From assembly GCA_003240755.1 (NCBI GenBank), contig QFNF01000056.1, positions 1 to 7,652 of the forward strand: a DNA stretch of 7,652 nucleotides, in the 5' to 3' direction. Below the pieces are notes generated by a model. It saw only the letters and a list, made by a program, of their open reading frames with translations, did no database searches and was not told the DNA's origin. Source of the stretch: Sphingomonas hengshuiensis. Its GTDB lineage: Bacteria; Pseudomonadota; Alphaproteobacteria; Sphingomonadales; Sphingomonadaceae. Shown piece after piece: positions 1 to 5,394 of the stretch (position 1 is the first letter of the stretch; every line of letters starts with the position of its first letter). A program made the translations under genes and the position numbers.

Positions 1-374
1 ACTATCCGCGCATCATCGCCGATCCGGTGATCCGCCAGGCGGTCGACAATCTGCTCGACAATGCGCGCGAGGCCGGCGCCACCTATATCGACCTGCTGGT
101 CGGACGCGACAGCGCCTCGCTCAACATCGCCGTGCGCGACAATGGCAGCGGATTTTCGCACGCGATGCTGGAGGATTTCGGCAAGCCCTATCGCTCCAGC
201 AAGGGCAAGGAAGGCCATGGCCTCGGCCTCTTCCTTGTGGTCAATGTCGTGCGCAAGCTGGGCGGCAGCGTATCGGCCAGCAATGGCGCCGATGGCGGCG
301 CGCTGATCCTGCTGCGCCTGCCGCTCGATACGGTCGCACTGGAAGAGGAAAGTGACAGCGAAGATGACGGCTGA
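1..374 (+). CDS. regB: RegB/PrrB/ActS-type sensor histidine kinase, C-terminal part (5' end outside window)
   Basis: This is the ATP-binding end of a sensor kinase that would phosphorylate the response regulator encoded next. The open frame runs in from the left edge (first full codon at base 3), leaving 123 residues. Visible HATPase_c motifs are the N box (DNLLDNAREAGA, fragment residues 15-26), the G1 box DNGSGF (46-51) and the G2 box GHGLGLF (71-77), followed by the final strand and an acidic tail ending SDSEDDG. The segment between G1 and G2, with its FGKPY after the N-terminal helix of the lid, resembles the matching part of RegB/PrrB. The membrane domain, redox cysteine and phospho-accepting histidine lie outside the window, so redox sensing is inferred from the partner. 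A GTG at base 27 is internal, not a start. The stop overlaps the regulator gene, which suggests translational coupling. Kinase function is certain; the RegB assignment is likely. Confidence 0.88.
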   Translation, partial: YPRIIADPVIRQAVDNLLDNAREAGATYIDLLVGRDSASLNIAVRDNGSGFSHAMLEDFGKPYRSSKGKEGHGLGLFLVVNVVRKLGGSVSASNGADGGALILLRLPLDTVALEEESDSEDDG

Positions 375-900
375 ACGGCTGCTGGTGATCGTCGAGGATG
401 ACGAGGCCTTTGCAAAGACCCTCAAGCGTTCGTTCGAGCGGCGCGGCTATGACGTGCTGACCGCCGCCAGCCATGGCGCGCTGGAGGAGGTGCTCAAGGG
501 CAACCGCCCCGGCTATGCCGTGGTCGACCTCAAGCTCGGCCCGGAATCCGGCCTGGTCTGCGTCCAGACGCTGCACGCCCATGATCCCGACATGCTGATC
601 GTGGTGCTGACCGGCTTTGCCAGCATTGCCACCGCGGTCGAGGCGATCAAGCTCGGCGCGACCAACTACCTGACCAAGCCCGCCAACACCGACGATATCG
701 AGGCGGCGTTCGCGCGCGTCGACGGCGATGCCGACGCGACGATCGCCACGGCGCCGCCGACCTCGATCAAGACGCTGGAATGGGAGCATATCCACCAGAC
801 GCTGGCCGATACCGGGTTCAACATCTCCGAAGCGGCACGGCGGCTGGGCATGCATCGCCGGACGCTGGCGCGAAAGCTCGACAAGCGCCATCTTTCCTGA
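364..900 (+). CDS. regA: RegA/PrrA/ActR-type redox response regulator
   Basis: A DNA-binding response regulator of 178 residues, close to the usual length of about 184 for RegA/PrrA. The receiver domain has the acidic pair D12-D13, the phosphorylation site D55 in YAVVDLKLG, T83 in VVLTG and K105 in YLTKPA. A short linker follows, then a Fis-type helix-turn-helix (NISEAARRLGMHRRTLARKL) that is nearly diagnostic of RegA/PrrA/ActR, preceded by the WEHI motif typical of the family. In relatives this protein controls respiration, carbon and nitrogen fixation, or photosynthesis genes in response to redox state; the targets here cannot be read from the window. I chose ATG at 364, which overlaps the kinase gene by 11 bases. 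A GTG at 352 would add four residues. The purine stretch at 341-350 is about 13 bases from the ATG and only one from the GTG, so neither start is decided by it. No T-rich terminator follows. Confidence 0.93.
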   Translation: MTAERLLVIVEDDEAFAKTLKRSFERRGYDVLTAASHGALEEVLKGNRPGYAVVDLKLGPESGLVCVQTLHAHDPDMLIVVLTGFASIATAVEAIKLGATNYLTKPANTDDIEAAFARVDGDADATIATAPPTSIKTLEWEHIHQTLADTGFNISEAARRLGMHRRTLARKLDKRHLS

Positions 901-949
901 ATGCGGGGTTCGAAACGGCACTGTGCCTGTGGTATCAGGGCGCGCAAGG

Positions 950-974
950 GGAACGGTTCATCGTGCGGCAGGTT
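950..974 (+). promoter_or_regulatory. candidate EcfG-type (general stress response) promoter
   Basis: GGAAC at 950-954 is followed after 16 bases by GGTT at 971-974. The alphaproteobacterial EcfG sigma factor recognises GGAAC, 16-17 bases, CGTT, so this site has one mismatch in the downstream element. It lies in the only gap upstream of the L,D-transpeptidase operon and ends 41 bases before the start codon, a sensible position. This is a pattern match only; one such site can occur by chance. Confidence 0.4.
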
Positions 975-1002
975 CGATTGCCCTAAGGCACGTCGCCGCA
1001 CT

Positions 1003-1009
1003 GGAAGAG
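1003..1009 (+). promoter_or_regulatory. ribosome binding site of the L,D-transpeptidase gene
   Basis: GGAAGAG ends six bases before the ATG at 1016. It fixes the start within a much longer open frame that continues upstream to about base 728 through the regulator gene. The signal peptide beginning at this ATG agrees. Confidence 0.75.
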
Positions 1010-1015
1010 TATAGG

Positions 1016-2512
1016 ATGAAGACGATTACCGACCACCGCCATCGTTTCGATCGCATCGTGCGCCGCGCGCTGCTCGCCGGGATCGCCCTGACCGTCGCGA
1101 CGAGCGCGTCCGCGCAGGTCGTGCCGCCGCCGGTGGTGCCGACGCTGCCGACGACGCCCATGGTACAGCCGGTGCCGGCCCCCCAGCCGCTGCCGACGCT
1201 GAGCCCGGCGCAGGAGAGCGAACTCGCCCGGCTGCTGGCGCGCGATGCCGTGGCGCAAGGACTCAAGGATCGCGAGCCCCAGCTTTCCAGCCTGACCGGC
1301 CCCGCGCTGGTGCAGGCAGCGCTCGACCATGCCCATGCGGTGCGGGCGGGCCGGCTGGACAACAGCGATTTCCAGAAGGACTGGGCGATGCGCCCGCAGG
1401 CGTTCGATCCCTTGCCGTCGTTCCGCGACGCGGTGGCGAAGGACAGGCTGGCAGCGTGGGTCGCCTCGCTGCCGCCGCCCTATGCCGGGTACGACACGCT
1501 GGTCGCGGGGCTGGCGCGGTATCGCAGGATCCAGGCGAATGGCGGCTGGGCGACCGTCGCTGCCGGATCGGAACTGCGCATGGGTGGCCGGGGGCCGCAG
1601 GTCGCGGCGTTGCGCAAGCGGCTGGCGATCGAGGATTCCAACCTGTCGGCCAGCGGCGATACGTTCGACCAGTCGCTGCTGGACGCGGTGCGCCGCGCCC
1701 AGCGCCGCTACGGCCTGAACCCCGCCGGACAGGTCGGTGCGCAGACCATCGCGTCGCTGAACGTGCCGGTCACTGAGCGGATCAAGCAGATCAAGGCCAA
1801 TATGGAGCGGTGGCGCTGGCTGCCGACCGAGCTGGAAAAGAACCGCATCCAGGTGAACATCGCCGCGGCGGTGTTGACCGTGTTCGACGGCGACCAGCCG
1901 GTGACGTCGATGAAGGCCGTCACCGGCCGGCCGGGTGACGAGACGCCGATGCTCACCTCGACGATCCATTCGATCGTGCTCAATCCGCCATGGAACGTGC
2001 CGTCGTCGATCGCCGACAAGGAATTGTGGCCGAAGGAGCGGGCGAACCCCGGCTATCTGAAGCGCAACGGGTTCCGCATCATCGAGACGGAAGGCGGCGG
2101 GCGCCGGTTGCAGCAGGCATCGGAGCGCAGCGCGCTTGGCCGGTTCAAGTTCGATTTCGACAATCCGTTCGCGGTCTATCTGCACGATACGCCGGCGCAG
2201 TCGGGCTTTGCCAATTTCGACCGGCTGGCCAGCCATGGCTGCGTCCGCCTCGAAAAGCCGGAGGACCTGGCGCGTCTGCTGCTGCGGACCACGCCCGACT
2301 GGCCCGACGCGCAGATCGACGCGACGCTGGCATCGGGCAAGACCGTGCGGGCCAGGGTCGCCGATCCGGTGAAGGTATATCTGCTTTACTGGACCGCGTT
2401 CGCGACGCCGAACGGCACGATGAGCTTCCGCGAGGATCCGTATAAATGGGACGGCGTGCTGGCGAACAAGATCGCCGCGCGCGCCGAAGCCGCCCAGTTG
2501 GCGGCGCGATAA
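1016..2512 (+). CDS. secreted L,D-transpeptidase, YcbB/LdtD-like architecture
   Basis: A 498-residue periplasmic enzyme expected to form 3-3 crosslinks in peptidoglycan, or related transpeptidations. A signal peptide covers residues 1-33: a basic start, a hydrophobic stretch (LLAGIALTVA) and a signal peptidase I site after SASA. A proline-rich linker follows (about 34-65), then a scaffold region, a peptidoglycan-binding-type repeat (about 186-250, with LRMGGRGPQVAALRKRL and a final GAQTIASLNVP), and a YkuD catalytic domain (about 275-450). Active-site residues are visible: H390, then SHGCVRL with H407, nucleophile C409 and R411. The order scaffold, binding repeat, YkuD matches the YcbB family; E. 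coli YcbB is longer (about 615). The start rests on the signal peptide and a well-placed GGAAGAG. The lipoprotein gene begins 10 bases after the stop, so the two probably share a transcript. Such enzymes resist most penicillins but are inhibited by carbapenems as a family trait. The exact linkage made is inferred. Confidence 0.92.
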   Translation: MKTITDHRHRFDRIVRRALLAGIALTVATSASAQVVPPPVVPTLPTTPMVQPVPAPQPLPTLSPAQESELARLLARDAVAQGLKDREPQLSSLTGPALVQAALDHAHAVRAGRLDNSDFQKDWAMRPQAFDPLPSFRDAVAKDRLAAWVASLPPPYAGYDTLVAGLARYRRIQANGGWATVAAGSELRMGGRGPQVAALRKRLAIEDSNLSASGDTFDQSLLDAVRRAQRRYGLNPAGQVGAQTIASLNVPVTERIKQIKANMERWRWLPTELEKNRIQVNIAAAVLTVFDGDQPVTSMKAVTGRPGDETPMLTSTIHSIVLNPPWNVPSSIADKELWPKERANPGYLKRNGFRIIETEGGGRRLQQASERSALGRFKFDFDNPFAVYLHDTPAQSGFANFDRLASHGCVRLEKPEDLARLLLRTTPDWPDAQIDATLASGKTVRARVADPVKVYLLYWTAFATPNGTMSFREDPYKWDGVLANKIAARAEAAQLAAR

Positions 2513-2516
2513 GGGG
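2511..2516 (+). promoter_or_regulatory. ribosome binding site deciding the lipoprotein start
   Basis: AAGGGG overlaps the last bases of the transpeptidase stop codon. It abuts the ATG at 2517 but sits six bases from the ATG at 2523, so the second ATG is the better start. Confidence 0.6.
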
Positions 2517-2522
2517 ATGACG

Positions 2523-2900
2523 ATGAAGAGCGGATGGCGCGTAGCGCTGCTGGCGGGCAGCGGCCTGTTGCTGGCGACCGGCCTGGGGGCGTGTTCGGGG
2601 TCTGACGAACCCGACGCCCCGATCGAAAACAGCGCGTTCGACGAGGAGGCCCCGCCCCCGACCCCGTTGCCGGAGGAAACGGTCGAGCCGGCGCCCCCGG
2701 TCGTGGAGAATCTGTCGGCGGTGGCTCCGGCCGAAGTCCTGCCCCCGCCCCCGCCGGTCGAGCCGGATCAGCAGGTGCTGGACGACGCGTCGGCTACGGG
2801 CATGACTTCGCGCTCGACGCGCGGACGGGGCGATCTCGACGATCAACCGCTCGATGACGCGATGGCGAACCAGCAGGAAGCCGAACCGACCGACGGCTGA
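2523..2900 (+). CDS. small proline-rich acidic lipoprotein, function unknown
   Basis: A 125-residue predicted lipoprotein. The N-terminus (MKSGWR, then a hydrophobic run) ends in the lipobox LGAC, making C24 the lipidated residue. Serine follows the cysteine, so by the E. coli rule it would go to the outer membrane. The mature part is low in complexity, rich in proline, glutamate and aspartate, with poly-proline runs at about residues 43-47 and 75-80, and looks unstructured. The C-terminal segment (QQVLDDASATGMTSRS and on) is less repetitive and may be the conserved, functional part. It lies 10 bases behind the transpeptidase gene, so a role near peptidoglycan or as a partner of that enzyme is reasonable but unproven. 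ATG 2517, two codons earlier, is possible but too close to the ribosome binding site. I do not recognise a named family. Confidence 0.8.
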   Translation: MKSGWRVALLAGSGLLLATGLGACSGSDEPDAPIENSAFDEEAPPPTPLPEETVEPAPPVVENLSAVAPAEVLPPPPPVEPDQQVLDDASATGMTSRSTRGRGDLDDQPLDDAMANQQEAEPTDG

Positions 2901-2910
2901 GCCTGTCGGT
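2889..2910 (+). terminator. stem-loop over the lipoprotein stop codon
   Basis: ACCGAC plus GGC can pair with GCC, a bulged T and GTCGGT around the three-base loop TGA, which is the stop codon itself. The result is a nine-pair GC-rich stem with one bulge. No T run follows. It may help end transcription or protect the 3' end; this could also be chance in such GC-rich DNA. Confidence 0.35.
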
Positions 2911-2940
2911 TCAACGATCGGGGCAGCAACGGATGCAGGT

Positions 2941-2965
2941 CGGGGGGTACCTATGGTACCTCCCG
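2941..2965. terminator. strong hairpin, likely terminator of the rightward operon
   Basis: An 11-pair stem with a three-base loop (TAT) and one G-T pair: CGGGGGGTACC against GGTACCTCCCG. It begins 40 bases after the lipoprotein stop. Only a weak T cluster (ATGTTTC) follows, so it is not a classical intrinsic terminator in either direction, but its strength and its position between convergent genes suit a transcription barrier or RNA 3' end. Confidence 0.5.
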
Positions 2966-3161
2966 CCATGTTTCGACCTTCCCGACGATACCCTGTTGCC
3001 TGAGCACCACGTCTTGGCGTTCCGCCAGTCCCGGATTACGCCGCTGCGATCGGTAAAAAGGCTATCGGGATGAGTCGCAGCGCGCCACTGCGAGGCCGGA
3101 CATCAGGCAACTGCGGCTATATCTCGCCCCCTACGTGCCGAAGTGCCGCTACCCATCCCCC
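2966..3161. other. non-coding convergent gap with nested inverted repeats
   Basis: No convincing gene lies here; frames crossing it lack ribosome binding sites and family resemblance. An outer pair of perfect nine-base arms, GTTGCCTGA (2995-3003) and TCAGGCAAC (3103-3111), encloses a small hairpin TGGCG/CGCCA (3015-3027, loop TTC) and an eight-base stem CGCTGCGA (3042-3049) with TCGCAGCG (3075-3082). TCGCAG at 3075-3080 can instead pair with CTGCGA at 3088-3093, so two structures compete. A small structured RNA is possible, but I see no promoter or T-run terminator to support it, and the arms are short enough that chance is not excluded. Confidence 0.35.
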
Positions 3162-3344
3162 TCAAGCCGTCTGCGCGGTTCCTTCGACCGGCAGAACCGG
3201 CGCGTAGGCGCGGTCGAGGTACAGGTTCGCCAGTTCGTAATGCGCGCTCACCACCTGTTCATGATGGGCCTGCTGCGCCAATTCCAACTGCTGTTCGGCA
3301 CGGCGTACGAAGTAGGACATTTCGTCCGGTCCAATCGAAGACAC
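3162..3344 (-). CDS. small helical protein of unknown function, 60 residues
   Basis: A short leftward gene starting at GTG (3344), supported by GAGAGG at 3350-3355 five bases upstream. An ATG eight codons in (3320) is an alternative, but has no such site. The product begins MSSIGPDEMSYFVRRAEQQL and is predicted as two amphipathic helices (about residues 6-25 and 28-47) with a short turn, then a tail containing AYAPVLPVEG. The second helix, HYELANLYLDRA, resembles the second helix of a tetratricopeptide repeat, so it may be a helix pair that binds another protein. There is no signal peptide or membrane segment, so it should be cytoplasmic. From memory, sphingomonads carry many small proteins starting with an IGPDE-like motif followed by such a helix pair; I cannot verify this here, and no function is known to me. 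Confidence 0.75.
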   Translation of the reverse strand: MSSIGPDEMSYFVRRAEQQLELAQQAHHEQVVSAHYELANLYLDRAYAPVLPVEGTAQTA

Positions 3345-3349
3345 GACAA

Positions 3350-3355
3350 CCTCTC
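3350..3355 (-). promoter_or_regulatory. ribosome binding site of the 60-residue protein
   Basis: On the minus strand GAGAGG lies five bases before the GTG at 3344 and is the main reason to prefer GTG over the internal ATG at 3320. Confidence 0.6.
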
Positions 3356-3500
3356 GGGGACGTTCAAGCGTCCGTTTAAATACTCGCCCGGTGGAACCGG
3401 ACGTGTCGAAAACGCACGACCGAGGCCGGGGATGCGTGTCGCCGCAAATTCTGACGCCGTCATTACACCGGCTGGCATAAAGGTGCGCCGCGGCGACCTG

Positions 3501-3761
3501 TCACATCCGGCGGTGTTTGCCGCCATAGCGGCCGCCGATATAGGCGCCCAGCCGGTCCATCTCGCTTTTGGCAGCAAGGGCCGCATCCGACTGGCATGGC
3601 AGCGGGTCATGTTCGTGGTCGGCGGCACGAACGGCAACCTTCGCGGCCAGTTCCTCGATATCGGCGCGCGACAACAGGTTCTTTTCGCGGAGCAGACAGA
3701 GCAGGCTCTGCAGGATTACCATGCTCTTTTCGCCAGCACCGCCCGGTTCGATCGCGTTCAT
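3501..3761 (-). CDS. small protein of unknown function, 86 residues
   Basis: A leftward gene starting at ATG 3761 with an excellent ribosome binding site (AAGGAGAGG at 3766-3774, four bases upstream). The frame stays open 35 codons further upstream, but that part would read through the binding site and a promoter-like region, so it is not coding. The product starts MNAIEPGGAGEKS, then has a mainly helical, leucine-rich stretch (about 14-46: ILQSLLCLLREKNLLSRADI and on), a polar middle with a CQSD segment, and a basic glycine-rich end, YIGGRYGGKHRRM. There is no signal peptide; the leucine stretch is interrupted by charges, so it is an amphipathic helix rather than a membrane span. I do not recognise a family with a known role. 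The next small gene lies 156 bases downstream on the same strand; they may be cotranscribed, but the gap could hold a separate promoter. Confidence 0.75.
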   Translation of the reverse strand: MNAIEPGGAGEKSMVILQSLLCLLREKNLLSRADIEELAAKVAVRAADHEHDPLPCQSDAALAAKSEMDRLGAYIGGRYGGKHRRM

Positions 3762-3765
3762 CGTT

Positions 3766-3774
3766 CCTCTCCTT
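3766..3774 (-). promoter_or_regulatory. ribosome binding site of the 86-residue protein
   Basis: Minus-strand AAGGAGAGG is close to the full anti-16S complement and stands four bases before the ATG at 3761. It fixes the start and argues strongly that this frame, not the overlapping rightward frame, is coding. Confidence 0.75.
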
Positions 3775-3788
3775 ATGTCATGCAGGAG

Positions 3789-3816
3789 AGCATATGCCGA
3801 TCGGGCGCGGACGCAA
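3789..3816 (-). promoter_or_regulatory. candidate sigma-70-type promoter of the 86-residue protein gene
   Basis: On the minus strand TTGCGT (3816-3811) and TATGCT (3794-3789) are 16 bases apart, sharing three and four of six bases with the TTGACA and TATAAT consensus. Transcription would begin about 20 bases before the start codon. A weak match; position is its main support. Confidence 0.3.
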
Positions 3817-3902
3817 GAGGCACGTAAACGGTTTGGAACACCCGGGAACGCACGTTTCCAGGCCATGGCGGGAATCCGTGCAGGGCTCCCCCCAAGGTAC
3901 AG

Positions 3903-3924
3903 GCTCCCCCTCGCAAGGGGGAGC
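3903..3924. terminator. perfect hairpin after the efflux operon
   Basis: GCTCCCCCT (3903-3911) and AGGGGGAGC (3916-3924) form a perfect nine-pair stem with a four-base loop, starting eight bases past the stop of the leftward outer-membrane gene. No T run follows on that strand, but stem strength and placement fit a terminator. A near copy of the left arm, GGCTCCCCCC, occurs at 3884-3893 and could compete for the right arm. Confidence 0.6.
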
Positions 3925-3931
3925 GCAGCCG

Positions 3932-5392
3932 TCAGTTCAGTCCGCCGCCCAGCGTCCGATACACGGTGACAAGGTTCGTCGCCCGCGCCAGCCGGGTCTG
4001 CACCAGCGTCTGCCGCGCGGCATAGCTGGTGCGCTGCGCATCGAGCGTGTTGAGGAACGAATCGATCCCGGCACGGTAACGCGCGTCGGACAAGCGCTCG
4101 GCCGTTGCCGCCGCCTGGGTCCGCGCGGTCTGTGCCGACAACTGTTCGCCGATCGTGCCGCGCGTCGCCAAAGCGTCGGCGACTTCGCGAAACGCGGTCT
4201 GGAGCGTGCCCTCATAGGTCGCGACCGCCGCCAATTGCTGCGCACGTGCCACCTCGACATTGCCGCGCCGCTGGCCCCCGTCGAACAACGGCAGCGTGGC
4301 GGCCGGTGCGATCGAGAAGTTCTGCGTGCCCGAGCCGAACAATCCGCCCAGCGCCGTGCTGATCGTACCCAGCGTGGCGGTCAGCGAGATCGTCGGGAAC
4401 AGCGCCGCGCGCGCCGCGCCGATATTGGCGTTGGCGGCATAGAGGCGCCGTTCGGCCTGCAGCACGTCCGGCCGGCGCAACAGCACCGTCGACGACACGC
4501 CGGTCGGCAGGTTGGTTAGTACGGGGTTGTTTTCGCCTAGTTCGGTCGGCAGATGTTCAACCGGTACCGTCGTCCCGGCGAGCAGGTTGATCGCATTCTG
4601 GTCCTGCGCGATCTGCGCGGTCAGTGCGGCGATGTCGCCGCGCGCCTGCTGATAGGTGGTTTCCGCCTGCTGCACCTCCAGTTCGGAAATGACCCCGACG
4701 CGGAACTGCGCGCGGGTCAGCTCCAGCGTGCGGCCGAAGCTGGCAAGCGTGTCGCGCGACAGGCGTAGCTGATCCTGATCGGCGGCCATGGTCAGCCACG
4801 CGGTCGCGACCTCGCCGATCAGCGCGATGCGCGCGGCGCGCTGTGCCTCCTCGGTCGCGAAATATTCCTGCAGGCCCGCCTGGCTGAGGTTGCGGACCCG
4901 GCCGAAAAGGTCGAGTTCGAATGCCGAGAAGCCGACCGACGCCTGGTAGATTTCGAGGTTGCCGGACTGCGCGGGCACCCCGCCCGCCCCGGTCGCGCCC
5001 CCGACGCCACCCGCCCCGCCCAGCGCGCCGAACGGATTGTTGGTATAGGTCACACCGCCATTGGCGGTGGTCGCCGGCACCTGCGACGCGCGGGTCACGC
5101 GGTACTGCGCCCGCGCCACCAGCACGTTCGCGGCGGTGACGCGATAATCCCGATTATTCTCCAGCGCGGTGGCGATCACCGCCTGCAACCGCGGATCGAC
5201 GAAGAAATCGCGATACGCGATCCGGGTCACGTCGGCCTGTTCGGCCCCCAGCGCGGGGTATGGCCCGCCCTGCGGCAGCGTCAGCGGGATCGCCCCTTCG
5301 GGCCGCACATTCTGGGGTGCCAGGTTGCACGCGGTCAGCGCGGTCGTGGCGACGAGAAGGGTCAGGCTACGCAGCGTCATCATGTTGCTCAT
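3932..5392 (-). CDS. outer-membrane efflux lipoprotein, OprM/NodT family
   Basis: The outer-membrane channel of a tripartite RND drug-efflux pump, 486 residues (OprM is about 485). The signal peptide ends in the lipobox LTAC, so C22 is lipidated. Two OEP repeats follow. Conserved stretches include ELDLFGRVRNLS after the first barrel loop, EVATAWLTMAADQDQLRL, LLRRPDVLQAERRLYAANA, IGAARAALFPTISLTATLG, TAFREVADALATRGT and the end LDAQRTSYAARQ, VYRTLGGGLN, all readily aligned by eye with OprM. The loop at residues 122-138 is nearly all glycine, alanine and valine. I chose ATG 5392 because AGGGGG lies seven bases upstream of it; ATG 5398, two codons earlier, has the site one base away and overlaps the pump stop as ATGA. 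Either way the gene is translationally coupled to the pump gene. The frame continuing upstream to 6034 is antisense-free shadow inside the pump gene. Function is well supported; substrates are unknown. Confidence 0.94.
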   Translation of the reverse strand: MSNMMTLRSLTLLVATTALTACNLAPQNVRPEGAIPLTLPQGGPYPALGAEQADVTRIAYRDFFVDPRLQAVIATALENNRDYRVTAANVLVARAQYRVTRASQVPATTANGGVTYTNNPFGALGGAGGVGGATGAGGVPAQSGNLEIYQASVGFSAFELDLFGRVRNLSQAGLQEYFATEEAQRAARIALIGEVATAWLTMAADQDQLRLSRDTLASFGRTLELTRAQFRVGVISELEVQQAETTYQQARGDIAALTAQIAQDQNAINLLAGTTVPVEHLPTELGENNPVLTNLPTGVSSTVLLRRPDVLQAERRLYAANANIGAARAALFPTISLTATLGTISTALGGLFGSGTQNFSIAPAATLPLFDGGQRRGNVEVARAQQLAAVATYEGTLQTAFREVADALATRGTIGEQLSAQTARTQAAATAERLSDARYRAGIDSFLNTLDAQRTSYAARQTLVQTRLARATNLVTVYRTLGGGLN

Positions 5393-5394
5393 GG

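Noticed and set aside
241..921. A 226-codon minus-strand frame opposite the kinase and regulator genes
   Set aside because: Composition is typical of a GC-rich shadow frame, and the plus strand carries two unmistakable two-component genes.
983..2236. A 417-codon open frame on the minus strand, antisense to the L,D-transpeptidase gene
   Set aside because: Long antisense frames are expected opposite GC-rich genes. Its product is arginine- and histidine-rich without domains, and the plus-strand gene has a signal peptide, ribosome binding site and intact active site.
2995..3111. tRNA gene or CRISPR repeat in the convergent gap
   Set aside because: There is no TPsiC-like arm, anticodon loop or CCA-type end, and no regularly spaced repeats; the outer arms are too far apart for a tRNA.
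3358..3373. GGACG/CGTCC inverted repeat just upstream of the 60-residue gene
   Set aside because: Only five pairs; too short to support an operator or leader structure without comparison to relatives.
3135..3827. A 230-codon rightward open frame covering both small leftward genes
   Set aside because: It has no ribosome binding site or recognisable domain, and two leftward genes with good binding sites explain the same DNA.
3835..3856. GGAAC followed by CGTT on the plus strand, like an EcfG promoter
   Set aside because: The spacer is only 13 bases instead of 16-17, and no rightward gene follows.
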